Shown here piece after piece: positions 27,974-37,779 of a stretch of 39,841 nt of DNA. Under the pieces are notes generated by a model. That model was given only the letters and a program-made list of their open reading frames with translations, searched no databases and was not told the origin of the DNA. Numbering within the stretch: position 1 is the first letter of the stretch; each line of letters opens with the position of its first letter. This stretch comes from a virus: IMG/VR virus record IMGVR_UViG_3300021375_000066, positions 1 through 39,841 of that record. One strand, written 5' to 3'. Made by a program: the position numbers and the translations under genes.

Positions 27974-30900
27974 ATGGCTATGATCGAGCTTGAAATCGAT
28001 GGCTATGGTACTGTTGAAGTTGATGAAAAATTCAAAAAATTATCAACTGCAGACCAACAAAAGACCGTTGAAGAAATAGTCCAATCTATGTCTCCAAAAG
28101 ACACTAGTTTGTCTACTGCATTTCAGCACGGTGATCTTAAATCAATGGCTAATACTCAAGAATATGCAGGTAATTTAGAGCAAGTTATTAATGATTCATT
28201 TGTAGGAGACTCCCAACGTTATTTACAAGAAAATATAGGTAATCCTGTTAGAGAATTTTTTGGCTTTGATCCTTTAAATCAAAATGCAATGTCTGATAAA
28301 GCAGCTCAAGATAAATTTGCTACTGCAGAAATGTTAAATAAAAAAGCTGATGCTTTAAACTATAAATCACTAACTACAGATGACGTTACAGGTATTGGAT
28401 CAGGTATTCAGTATGGTGCACAAAAAATGGCTGAGTCATTACCATATATGATGACAGCTGTTGCTCCTGTTCCAGGTTCTTCTGCTGCATTAATGTCAGG
28501 TGAAGCATTTCAAGAAGTAAAAGATATAGAAGGTGTAGACCAAGCTACTAAAGTATCTGAAGCAGGTGGTGCAGGAATACTTATGGGTGTTCTTGAAAAT
28601 ATTGGTGCCGGTTTTGTAATGAAACTTATACCAAGTGCTGTCAAAAGCTCTGGTGCTAAAGGTATTTCATCATGGCTTACTGCTAATGGTTTTGGTCGTA
28701 TTGCTACTGCATTTACAAAAGCTGCAGCCGCTGAAGGTTTAACCGAAGTAGGTCAAGATATAATTAAAATGGGTACTGCTGCCAATTTAGGTAAAGACTA
28801 TACTGCTGACGAAGTTAAAAGAAATTTAAAAGAGTCATTTTTTGCAGGTGCTGCCGGTGGTGGTGGAACTAGAGGTGGTGCTCAAACTATTGTTGAAACT
28901 GTTAAAGGTACCAACGCAGCTATTGATGCTTTTCCTAGTGGTTACAAAAAGATTGTAAAAGCTGACGAAGAAGCTACTGCTGAAGTTGTTAGAGATTTAG
29001 AAAAAACATCTGAAGGTCAAGATAGAAACAATAAAAAACTAGATGATGCAGACGCAAATTTAGATGACTTACATACACAGTACCAAGCTGAAATAGATGC
29101 TTTAGTTAAACAAAAGAAATTAAATAAAAATAATCCAAAAGTAAAAGTTGCACTTAAAAGAGCAAAAAATAAAGTAAAGAATTTAGCATCTAAAGATGAC
29201 ATAAAATTACTTACAGATGCTGATCCTCAAATAGGTGCTCTTGCAAGAAAACTGAACGTAATTACTCGTTTTAAGCAAGAAGGTGTTAAAGGCGGTGTAT
29301 CTAAATTTACTGATTACTTTAATCCTCTTAATTTAGGTCGTGGCAAACTAGGTATAAATATAAATAGTGGAAGAGCATTAGGTGCAGGTGCGTTAGCATA
29401 TATGAATCCAATTGCTTCAGCTACTACTATTGCAGGTGGTCGAGTTATTGATGCTTTAACTGGATCTCGCAATAGAGTTTCAAAAGCAATAAGGCAGTAT
29501 CAAAATGCTGCAGGAATTAATATAGAACCTACTAATGATAATAGTGTTAATGTTAATCCTACAACACCTACTCCAATAACTCCGGTTATACCTGTACAAC
29601 CTACAAAAGAAAAACCTAAAAGAGGTGCTAAAGGTAAGAAAAAAGTAGAAAAAGAAACTACTACAACTACTGCTCAAGATCCAAACGGTGTTCCTGATTA
29701 TGTTAAAAATCCATTAGCATATAAAGAAGCTGTAAATAGAGCAGTTGAAATGTCAAATGCTGCTGTTAAAGCTGCACCCAACGATGCTTTAAAAGTGGTT
29801 GTACTTGATATTGCAAATCAAAGAACACCTGCTCTTAAAAAAGCAAAGTTTGAGCAAGCTAAAATGCAATATCCTGAGCATGCTACATTTTTAGATCAAG
29901 TAGTAGAACCTATGACACAGTTTGGACCTAAGGAAGTCGATACTGAGTCAGTTGTGCAAGAGTCAAGATTTCCTTCAGTAAATGAATTAAAATCTGAAGC
30001 AGAAAACTATTATGGTGAGCGTGTAGAAATATTACATCATGGAACAAGTAAAGATACTGCTCAAACAATAGAGCAACAAGGCTTTAATGGTTCTGCTTTT
30101 ATGACTGCAATACCAGAAAAAGCTGATGGTTTTGCTCAAGATTATAGAGGTCAACCTGACAATGGTAGAACTACTACAATATGGCCAAGATCTGTTTTTG
30201 AAAGATTAGTTAAAAATGGTTTAATTAAACGTAATACTATGGAAGGTAATGCTACACAATTAGTACAATACGAAGTAGCACCAGAAGCTATTAATCAAGC
30301 TTATGATACAGTTAGAACTAGATCATTATTTAAACCTAATAATAAATTATCAGACAAAGATAAAGCTGCTTTAATTGCTAGAGCTTTAACTGAAGGTTTT
30401 AAGGTTAATTATAATTCATCTCAAAACTCTTTTATAAGAAGACAGCAGTTAATTAATCTTACTAAAGATGCTGATAAAACTACTGTTCTTCACGAAATAT
30501 TTCATGCAGTTGAAGATCGTTTAAGTAAAGCTGAAATGGACAAACTTAAGTCTCACCCTTTATACGATGCTGTTAAAAAAGAAGTGCAGGAGTTATATCC
30601 TGAATTATCTTCGATTGCTCAAGAAATGGAAGTATTAGCTGAGATGTCGGCTAGACTTGAGAATGCAAGATATAACGAAGTTGGACCAAAGTATATTTTA
30701 GGTAAAATTAAAGACCTTATTGAAAGGTTTTTGTCATTACTTAAAGGTGATGGTTTTATGACTGTTAATAGTGTTTTAGATAACATCTACACAGGTAAAA
30801 CATATCAACAAGGCATAAATGAAGAATATGCTGAAATGATGGTTCCAACTACTCAGTTTGCTAAAGTAAAGCACGGAAGTCCTATGCTTAAAAAGCGTAG

Positions 30901-33217
30901 AGAAGATTTAGATAAAATTCAAAAAAATGCTATTGAAATAGAAAAAAATAGAGAAGTTATTGATGCAGCATTTAATGAAAAAATAGAAAATCTTGCTAAT
31001 AACTTAGATATAGAAGGTATTAATGCTAATACTTTAAAAGCTATTTTAGGTCAAATAACACCTGATACAGACGTTTCTATGTTAGCTGTTGCTTATCTTA
31101 AAGCTATTGATTTAATGGAACCAAACGGTCGTATTGTTGATTTAGTTGAAACCAAAGAAGGCAATGAAGTTGAAGAAGCATTAGCTCCTCATCGCGAAAA
31201 CTTTTTAATTATAATGAAAGCATTACAAGAAAGTGGTGCAATAAGTGATTTTGAAGTTGCATTTAGAACAAGTGCTGGCGGTGTAATGTATCCAATTTAT
31301 ACGGTAGAGCCAAAAGACTCTGCTTTGAAAAATAAAGCCGATCAAAATAATGCTCGTAAATACGTTAACAGAGCTACAAAAGAACCTCGTACAGAAAAGC
31401 CAAAAATAAATGGTCACCCATTAGGAAGTTACGACAATACTGTTGAATTTATAGAAAGAGAGCAACAACAGCCTCTAGTTATAAACGACATGATATACAA
31501 ATTACTTGCGGGCATGATGACTAAACCAAGGCATTATAGAGGATTAGATTTAGTCTTTAAAAAAGATGGAACTACTGATAGTGCATATACGTTGGCTGCT
31601 GCAGAAGCATTAAAACAATATGAAGATAACCAAACTGATAAAGGTGGTATGTCTCCAGTTTATATGCTTAGACGCGCTCAAGATAGATTACGTATAGATA
31701 CATTAAATGGTTCTGCTTCATACCAAGGTAAAGCCGGTAAAGCAATATGGGAATTTCCAAACTGGAGACCATTAGGCGCAACTGGTTTTGAAAGTTTCTT
31801 ACACTCTATTAGAGATCATTTAGGTATAGGTAATGAAATTCCATACAACCAAAGAGCAGGAATTTTATTTGGTACAGTTCAGCAATACATGGACTTAGCA
31901 GGAAGACCTAGATCAGAATTTTTAAATGATGAAGATCTTAATATGCCTTTAATTGATTACTTGGTTGCAGGTTCAAAAATGAAAGGTGGTAACATCTTCG
32001 CTTATCAGCGAGGTGGTGCTCCAATGATTTTTAACGATAAAAGAGATGCAAAAACTATTTATCAGAAAAATCATGCTGTTTTTGATGTATCAGATCACGG
32101 TTTTGAAATACAAAGATTAGCTGTAGAAATTGGAAGAATGAGAGCATTTTTAGAAGGTAAAGACGCTTCATTTAAGAAAATACCTACAAGTGAATTATTT
32201 CAAAATGAAGAAGCAATAAACTTACTTCAAGGCTTTAATTCAGCTTATCCAGTATGGTTTGATGGTACTTCTTCGGCATATCAGTTACACGCCGCACTTA
32301 CAGGAGACCCAGGACTATCTCAAGTAGCTAATTTACTTAGCATGGATCCTGATGCACCTGGAGGAGATTTATACAGACTTCCTGCAGATCATATACAAGA
32401 AGTAACTGGTTTAGGTGCAACTAAATCTCGTAAAGTAGCAAAGAAATTCTTAGCTAATAGAAGATCATATGGACAAGTAAAAATAACTGCTAGAGGTGCA
32501 GGGTTTGACGAATTAGCTAAACAATTACCTGAACAGTTTAATGACATGAAAGATCCTGAACAAAAAGAAACTCTTAAAAATATTCAAAATAAATTAGAGT
32601 TAATTTTTGATCAAAATTATCCTGGTGCTGCAATGGCTGAAGGAATAGCAAAAGCTATAGCTTCAACTATGTTTGATTTATATGGTAAAGATAATTTTGC
32701 AGTTCGTGTTCCATTACCTGACGGTGACGTTTCTGTATATACTGGTAAATTACCTGATAGTACAAAACGAAGAGTTAATTGGGAAATTGGTAAAGATAAA
32801 AAGATAGGTGTTCCAGTATATCAAGATAAACTTGCAATTACTGGTTTTGCAGCTTTCTTAAATCACTCATTAGATGCTTACGTACAAAGAGCGTTAGCTA
32901 AAAGATTACGAGATCGTGGTGTTCCAGGCTTTATGCATACACATGATGCATTTGCTACACACCCGGTTCATGGTCAAGAAATGAGAGAAATATATCATGA
33001 AATTTTATTAGAGATTGCTTCTTCTCCAATTTATGAAGAAGTAGTTAAAGCTAATGGAATTGATCCTGATTCAGTAACTGTAAAGTACAATGTTCAATCT
33101 GAAGAAGGTTCGGTAAAGCAAGAAATGTCTTTATCAGAAATTCTTAATCTTATTAGACAAATGAAAGACGCTACGTTTAGCAATAATTCAGGCATAAACT
33201 ACTATGCCTTGTCTTAA
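27974..33217 (+). CDS. Giant ejection protein with C-terminal single-subunit RNA polymerase
   Basis: 1747 residues from ATG 27974 (GGAG 6 bases upstream; ATG 27962 is a worse start). Opening IELEIDGYGTVEVDEKF is typical of large ejection proteins. Then a hydrophobic region (about 150-225), charged coil (about 340-400), Pro/Thr/Lys linker (about 526-563), an ART-like segment LHHGTS (687-692) with AFMTAIPEKADGFA, a zincin motif HEIFH (840-844), and from about 960 an RNA polymerase-like domain. Motifs in T7 order: D1307LAGR1311, Asp D1430 (VWFDGTSSAYQLHAAL), K1491 and Y1499 (KKFLANRRSYGQ, the Kx7YG pattern), then FLNHSLDA and H1657-D1658 (THDAFATHP). Spacing of DxxGR to Asp (123) is close to T7 (116). 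The domain call is from motifs; packaging in the virion is inferred. Confidence 0.8.
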   Translation: MAMIELEIDGYGTVEVDEKFKKLSTADQQKTVEEIVQSMSPKDTSLSTAFQHGDLKSMANTQEYAGNLEQVINDSFVGDSQRYLQENIGNPVREFFGFDPLNQNAMSDKAAQDKFATAEMLNKKADALNYKSLTTDDVTGIGSGIQYGAQKMAESLPYMMTAVAPVPGSSAALMSGEAFQEVKDIEGVDQATKVSEAGGAGILMGVLENIGAGFVMKLIPSAVKSSGAKGISSWLTANGFGRIATAFTKAAAAEGLTEVGQDIIKMGTAANLGKDYTADEVKRNLKESFFAGAAGGGGTRGGAQTIVETVKGTNAAIDAFPSGYKKIVKADEEATAEVVRDLEKTSEGQDRNNKKLDDADANLDDLHTQYQAEIDALVKQKKLNKNNPKVKVALKRAKNKVKNLASKDDIKLLTDADPQIGALARKLNVITRFKQEGVKGGVSKFTDYFNPLNLGRGKLGININSGRALGAGALAYMNPIASATTIAGGRVIDALTGSRNRVSKAIRQYQNAAGINIEPTNDNSVNVNPTTPTPITPVIPVQPTKEKPKRGAKGKKKVEKETTTTTAQDPNGVPDYVKNPLAYKEAVNRAVEMSNAAVKAAPNDALKVVVLDIANQRTPALKKAKFEQAKMQYPEHATFLDQVVEPMTQFGPKEVDTESVVQESRFPSVNELKSEAENYYGERVEILHHGTSKDTAQTIEQQGFNGSAFMTAIPEKADGFAQDYRGQPDNGRTTTIWPRSVFERLVKNGLIKRNTMEGNATQLVQYEVAPEAINQAYDTVRTRSLFKPNNKLSDKDKAALIARALTEGFKVNYNSSQNSFIRRQQLINLTKDADKTTVLHEIFHAVEDRLSKAEMDKLKSHPLYDAVKKEVQELYPELSSIAQEMEVLAEMSARLENARYNEVGPKYILGKIKDLIERFLSLLKGDGFMTVNSVLDNIYTGKTYQQGINEEYAEMMVPTTQFAKVKHGSPMLKKRREDLDKIQKNAIEIEKNREVIDAAFNEKIENLANNLDIEGINANTLKAILGQITPDTDVSMLAVAYLKAIDLMEPNGRIVDLVETKEGNEVEEALAPHRENFLIIMKALQESGAISDFEVAFRTSAGGVMYPIYTVEPKDSALKNKADQNNARKYVNRATKEPRTEKPKINGHPLGSYDNTVEFIEREQQQPLVINDMIYKLLAGMMTKPRHYRGLDLVFKKDGTTDSAYTLAAAEALKQYEDNQTDKGGMSPVYMLRRAQDRLRIDTLNGSASYQGKAGKAIWEFPNWRPLGATGFESFLHSIRDHLGIGNEIPYNQRAGILFGTVQQYMDLAGRPRSEFLNDEDLNMPLIDYLVAGSKMKGGNIFAYQRGGAPMIFNDKRDAKTIYQKNHAVFDVSDHGFEIQRLAVEIGRMRAFLEGKDASFKKIPTSELFQNEEAINLLQGFNSAYPVWFDGTSSAYQLHAALTGDPGLSQVANLLSMDPDAPGGDLYRLPADHIQEVTGLGATKSRKVAKKFLANRRSYGQVKITARGAGFDELAKQLPEQFNDMKDPEQKETLKNIQNKLELIFDQNYPGAAMAEGIAKAIASTMFDLYGKDNFAVRVPLPDGDVSVYTGKLPDSTKRRVNWEIGKDKKIGVPVYQDKLAITGFAAFLNHSLDAYVQRALAKRLRDRGVPGFMHTHDAFATHPVHGQEMREIYHEILLEIASSPIYEEVVKANGIDPDSVTVKYNVQSEEGSVKQEMSLSEILNLIRQMKDATFSNNSGINYYALS

Positions 33218-33246
33218 GTGTGACGAATTAATTTAAGGAGAGTAAA

Positions 33247-33558
33247 TTGAAAGTAAACGAATATTTTAAATTGTTAGAAAATTTCGATTATATGTGGGCA
33301 GACAATAGACTTACCGTAAAAGGTAAAATAGCTATTGGTCGTGAATTTGTAAATTCATTACCACCTGTTCAGATGGTTAGATCCACAATAAATATTAGAA
33401 ATTTTTTAGTAGAATATTTTGTAAATACCATTAATGGAGCAGCTGATGCAGAAGAGGCAAAGCAGGGCAAAGTGGAAACCAGTAGTGGGAGCAAAATGGA
33501 CGGAAAAAAATCTGCACAAGCACCCAAACAAACTTCTAAAGGAAAAAGGCGGTCCTGA
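33247..33558 (+). CDS. Small protein before TerS
   Basis: 103 residues from TTG 33247, supported by AAGGAG exactly 6 bases upstream. Residues 1-65 look folded (FKLLENFDYMWADNRLTVKG, then LPPVQMVRSTINIRNFLVEY); the rest is a Lys/Ser/Gln-rich disordered tail. Its 3' part overlaps the TerS frame by 113 bases, an unusually long overlap. Function unknown. Confidence 0.65.
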   Translation: MKVNEYFKLLENFDYMWADNRLTVKGKIAIGREFVNSLPPVQMVRSTINIRNFLVEYFVNTINGAADAEEAKQGKVETSSGSKMDGKKSAQAPKQTSKGKRRS

Positions 33559-33952
33559 GTATGAAAGACTTTGCGAGCATCTTCGAACAATGGCTAGGAC
33601 TAAAGCAGGTCGCCCAAGTGGGTTACCTGACGGGTGGGGTAAAAAACAAAAAGAACTTGCCGAAGAAAGAGCCAAAATTAAAACAAAAGCAAAAGAGAAA
33701 GTAGATAAAATGATCGAACAAGGATTATTACCTGATGATGACAATATTGCTAAAAGAGCAGTCACAGTCCTACTCGAAATTGCTGAAGGTCCTGATGCTG
33801 CTAATACAAAAGCAGGCGCAGCAAAGGCATTACTAGAGTTTACAAAGCAAAAACCTGTAAATAAATTAGAAGTAAAGGCAGTCGCTGAAGAGTGGTTGGC
33901 AAGTTTAGATGAACCAAAAAGCATTGACGATACGAAAGCAATTGAGGGATAA
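33446..33952 (+). CDS. Small terminase subunit (TerS)
   Basis: 168 residues from ATG 33446, chosen because GGAG (33436-33439) lies 6 bases upstream. The shorter start ATG 33590 (MARTKAGRPSGLPDGWG) has no ribosome binding site but would avoid the overlap. TerS recognises phage DNA for packaging. The text ARTKAGRPSGLP, the Lys-rich helix KKQKELAEERAKIKTKAKEK and the helical repeat IAKRAVTVLLEIAEGPDAAN resemble small terminases. It lies directly before TerL, overlapping by 44 bases. Confidence 0.75.
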   Translation: MQKRQSRAKWKPVVGAKWTEKNLHKHPNKLLKEKGGPEYERLCEHLRTMARTKAGRPSGLPDGWGKKQKELAEERAKIKTKAKEKVDKMIEQGLLPDDDNIAKRAVTVLLEIAEGPDAANTKAGAAKALLEFTKQKPVNKLEVKAVAEEWLASLDEPKSIDDTKAIEG

Positions 33953-35480
33953 TTTTGAATTTTATTCTAAAAACTGTTTAAAAATACGTACTAAAGATGG
34001 TGATGTTGTAAATTTAAAACCCAATATCGCACAATCACAATTACTAAATATCATAAATACTCAATATGAAAAAGAAGGCAAAATTCGTGTTATAATTCTT
34101 AAAGCTCGTCAAATGGGATTATCTACTATGGTAGGTGGTTGGTTATATTGGTGGCTATCACAACGTAAAGCACAAAGAGGTATGGTTGTTACACATCATG
34201 CTGACTCTACAAGAGCTTTATTTGATATGACAAGAAGATACCACGATAACTGTCCTGAACCAGTTAAACCTCACACAAAGTACTCATCAAGAAAAGAAAT
34301 AAACTTTAACTTTCTTGATAGTTCTTATGTTGTTGCTACTGCAGGTGGTGACTCAATTGCACGAGGAGAAACTATTACAGTTTGTCATTTATCAGAATTA
34401 GCTTTCTGGTCTCCATCGACGGCTGAAGAAAACTTTAATGCTATTATGCAAGCAGTACCAAATAAAGATAATACTGCTGTATTTATAGAGTCTACGGCTA
34501 ATGGTGTTTCAGGTAAATTTTATGATTTATGGAGAGGTGCTATTGAAGGCACTAATGGTTTTATTCCAGTATTTTTACCTTGGTTTATTCAAGATGAATA
34601 TGCTGAACAAGCACCAGAAAATATGGATTACACACCTGATGAATTAGAACTTAAAAAAGAACATAATTTAACAGATGACCAATTAGCATTTAGACGTAAA
34701 AAAATAGCTCAAAACGGTATTGACTTATTCAGACAAGAATATCCAGCAAACGCTGATGAAGCATTTTTGACATCTGGTAGACCTATTTTTAATCCTGACC
34801 AAATTATGGAAATGATTGATAAATCAGAACCAGTAAAGCAACGATTAGCATTAGAAGAAGAAACATGGAATGTTCACCCAAGAGGTGAATTAGTTTTATA
34901 CAAAGATGTTGATCCTGCAGGTATTTATACAATAGGTGCCGATGTTGCTATGGGCATTAGAGGTGGAGATTATTCTGTAGCTCAAATACTAGATGAAAAT
35001 AAAAATTTAGTAGGAACGTATAGAGCACATGTTCACCCTGATTACTTTGCTACAATTTTATATCACTTAGGCGAATTTTTTAATAACGCATACATAATTG
35101 TTGAAAGTAATTCACACGGATTACTAACATGTACTCGTTTATATAAAGATTTTGAATATACAAATTTTCATATTGAAATTGTAGTAGACAAAATGAGCGA
35201 CAAAGAAATGACTAAACTAGGTTTTCAAACGACAGCTAAATCTAAACCATTAGTTATAAATGAATTAAGAGCATCTTTAAGATTAAATGAGATGACAATT
35301 AATGACAAAGTAACTCTTAGAGAATTACTAACATATATTGAAACAGAAACTGGAGCTATGGAAGCTGAAAGTGGTTGTTTTGATGATTGTGTAATGGCTT
35401 TAGCATTAGCAAATTATGGTCACCAACAAGGTTGGAAACCAACAGAAATTAATAATAACTTTTATTCGGAGGCGATCTGA
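33909..35480 (+). CDS. Large terminase subunit (TerL)
   Basis: 523 residues. It pumps DNA into the prohead and cuts it. The ATPase domain has a Walker A variant ILKARQMGLST (K65), Walker B and catalytic Glu TVCHLSELAFW (E163), and coupling motif IESTANGVSG. The RNase H-like nuclease domain has D345 (TIGADVAMGIRGGDYS), E399 (IIVESNSHG) and D492-D493 (FDDCVMALALA), giving a complete acidic triad. Its start lies inside TerS and it ends in an ATG overlap with portal. Confidence 0.95.
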   Translation: MNQKALTIRKQLRDNFEFYSKNCLKIRTKDGDVVNLKPNIAQSQLLNIINTQYEKEGKIRVIILKARQMGLSTMVGGWLYWWLSQRKAQRGMVVTHHADSTRALFDMTRRYHDNCPEPVKPHTKYSSRKEINFNFLDSSYVVATAGGDSIARGETITVCHLSELAFWSPSTAEENFNAIMQAVPNKDNTAVFIESTANGVSGKFYDLWRGAIEGTNGFIPVFLPWFIQDEYAEQAPENMDYTPDELELKKEHNLTDDQLAFRRKKIAQNGIDLFRQEYPANADEAFLTSGRPIFNPDQIMEMIDKSEPVKQRLALEEETWNVHPRGELVLYKDVDPAGIYTIGADVAMGIRGGDYSVAQILDENKNLVGTYRAHVHPDYFATILYHLGEFFNNAYIIVESNSHGLLTCTRLYKDFEYTNFHIEIVVDKMSDKEMTKLGFQTTAKSKPLVINELRASLRLNEMTINDKVTLRELLTYIETETGAMEAESGCFDDCVMALALANYGHQQGWKPTEINNNFYSEAI

Positions 35481-37507
35481 TGGCAGATTTTGAAGCATTA
35501 TCAGAAGATGAACTTGTTGCACTTTGCAAAGATGAAATCAAAGGTTCTATAGGATATTCTGATAGTGATTTAAGTAATGAGCGCGAAAAAATAATGCGCT
35601 ATTATCACGGAGAACTTCCTAAAAGACAATCTAATGGTAACAGCAGTTATGTATCTCAAGATGTTTATGACGGAGTTGAAGGTTTAAAAGCATTACTTTT
35701 AGAAACGTTTTCAGCTGGTACAGACGTAATTGAATTTACACCTCAAGGTCCTGAAGACGTTGAAATGTCAAGAGTTTGTACTGCATACACAAATTACGTA
35801 TTACACAGACAAAATGATGGCTTTTCGATTATGAGAGATGTCATGCATGACGGACTTATGTCTCGTACAGGTATTGTAAAAGTTTATTGGGAAGAAAAAC
35901 TTGATGAAATAGAAGAAGAGTTTAAAGGTTACACTTCTGAAGAACTAGATCAAGCTCTTGTCGATCCATCTATGGAATTAGGTAAATTTACCGAAAAAGA
36001 TGGAAAGTTTAGTGGTACGTTTATTAAAAGTACAGACAACAGCAAAGTTGTAATAGATGTAATTCCACCTGAAGAATTTATTATAAATCCAATGAGTAAA
36101 AATATTGAAGATGGTTTTGTAGCTCATAGAAAATCTATGCGTAAAACTGATTTAATAAAAATGGGTTTTGATGAAGATTTAATTGAAGGTATAGGATCAG
36201 ACGAAGATCCATTAGGTAAAAATTATGATGAAAAATATTATCGTCATGAACAAATTGGTCCTACTTCTGTAAATTTAGATGAGCATCATAGACAAGAACA
36301 AATGAAAGAAATTGTTGTTTATGAAGCATACGTAGAAGCTGATATGGAAGGCGAAGGTATTAGTAAACTATATAAAATACTAATAGCTGGTAATACACTT
36401 CTTGAATATGAGGAAGTTGATAGAAGACCATTTATAGTATTTACACCAATACCTGTAGCACATAGGTTTCATGGTGAAAATTTTGCTTACAAATTATTGC
36501 CTACTCAAAATGCTAGAACAGTCTTAATGAGATCAATATTAGATCATAGTTCTGTTACTACAAATCCTCGTTACTTAGTAACTAAAGGATCATTATTAAA
36601 CCCTAGAGAATTACTCGACAATAGATTAGGAGGCATTGTTAATGTCACTCGCCCTGACGGTGTATCACCCTTACCTCAGAACCCACTTAACCCATTCATA
36701 TTTCAAACCGTTCAAAAGTTGGAAGAAGATGGTGAAAATACTAGCGGCATTTCAAAGCTCTCGCAAGGTCTCAACAAAGACGCCATATCTAATCAAAATT
36801 CACAAGGAATGGTTGAGCAACTCGTTAATCTTTCACAACAACGTTCCAAGATCATTGCAAGAAACTTCGCAAATAATTTCTTAAAACCTTTGTTTCTTGA
36901 AATATATAGACTTTGTATAATTCATGAAGATAATCAAAAGATTATAGATGTTGCAGGAGCGTACGCTCAAGTTACTCCAAACCAATGGCACCATAGACAA
37001 GATGTTGAAGTAGCATTTAAATTAGGTTACGGAGAAACTGAAAGAGAAGCAGTTAAGTATAATACTATACACGCTCAGTTATCACAAGATCCAGGATTAC
37101 AATCTAATTATGGTATGAAAGAACGATACAATATGGTTCGTCAATCATTGTTAGCTCAAGGTATTAAAGATGTTGATACATACTTAATACCACCAGAAAA
37201 AGTACAACCTCCACAACCATCGGCTCAAGAGCAAATGCAACAGCAAATTGCTATGAAGCAAATGGAGATGGAAGAACGTAAAATAGCAGTTCAAGAACAA
37301 AGATTAGCACTTGATACTGAGGAAGCTAAATTCCGTATGGAATTAGAAATAGCTAAGTCAGAAGCAGAAATAGCTAATATGAGTGTTGAAGCTGAAAGAA
37401 AAGATTTTGACTCTGAAACTAAAGCAGATGTTGCTTACGAAGAGTTGAAGTTACTTAAATCGCAACCTAAGGAACAGACTACAGGTATTGTAAGTCCTAA
37501 TTCCTAA
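35480..37507 (+). CDS. Portal protein
   Basis: 675 residues, GGAGG 7 bases upstream. It forms the dodecameric ring at the capsid vertex through which DNA passes. Typical portal text: YYHGELPKRQSNGNSSYVSQ, DVYDGVEGLKALLLETFSAG, TGIVKVYWEEK, VIPPEEFIINPMSK, then HRFHGENFAYKLLPTQNART and QGLNKDAISNQNSQGMVEQL. It is larger than T7 gp8 (536) and closer to the P22-type/marine podovirus portals. A long Gln/Glu/Lys helix near the C-terminus (about 570-640) could form the barrel. Placement after TerL fits. Confidence 0.92.
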   Translation: MADFEALSEDELVALCKDEIKGSIGYSDSDLSNEREKIMRYYHGELPKRQSNGNSSYVSQDVYDGVEGLKALLLETFSAGTDVIEFTPQGPEDVEMSRVCTAYTNYVLHRQNDGFSIMRDVMHDGLMSRTGIVKVYWEEKLDEIEEEFKGYTSEELDQALVDPSMELGKFTEKDGKFSGTFIKSTDNSKVVIDVIPPEEFIINPMSKNIEDGFVAHRKSMRKTDLIKMGFDEDLIEGIGSDEDPLGKNYDEKYYRHEQIGPTSVNLDEHHRQEQMKEIVVYEAYVEADMEGEGISKLYKILIAGNTLLEYEEVDRRPFIVFTPIPVAHRFHGENFAYKLLPTQNARTVLMRSILDHSSVTTNPRYLVTKGSLLNPRELLDNRLGGIVNVTRPDGVSPLPQNPLNPFIFQTVQKLEEDGENTSGISKLSQGLNKDAISNQNSQGMVEQLVNLSQQRSKIIARNFANNFLKPLFLEIYRLCIIHEDNQKIIDVAGAYAQVTPNQWHHRQDVEVAFKLGYGETEREAVKYNTIHAQLSQDPGLQSNYGMKERYNMVRQSLLAQGIKDVDTYLIPPEKVQPPQPSAQEQMQQQIAMKQMEMEERKIAVQEQRLALDTEEAKFRMELEIAKSEAEIANMSVEAERKDFDSETKADVAYEELKLLKSQPKEQTTGIVSPNS

Positions 37508-37525
37508 TATTTTAAGGAGAGATAT

Positions 37526-37777
37526 ATGAGTGCGAATGAAGAGCAATTGGTCAATCAAGGCCAAGAAGCTGAGCAGCTTTTAAAAAACGAAAGTTTTAAT
37601 AAAGTTGTTAAAGGATTACTAGATCAATATGTTCAAGTATTCTTTAATACTGATCCATCGCAAGGTGACGAGCGAAATATTGCTTATTATAGTGCACGAT
37701 CAGTTCAAGAAGTCATTAATACTTTAAATCAACAAGTACTAATGAAAAATCAAATTTTAGAAAAGAATGAGGAATAG
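37526..37777 (+). CDS. Small helical protein between portal and scaffold
   Basis: 83 residues, AAGGAG ribosome binding site. Helical and acidic, with FNKVVKGLLDQYVQVFFNTD and YYSARSVQEVINTLNQQVLM. It has no recognised family. Its place between portal and scaffold suggests a head-assembly factor. Confidence 0.65.
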   Translation: MSANEEQLVNQGQEAEQLLKNESFNKVVKGLLDQYVQVFFNTDPSQGDERNIAYYSARSVQEVINTLNQQVLMKNQILEKNEE

Positions 37778-37779
37778 AA

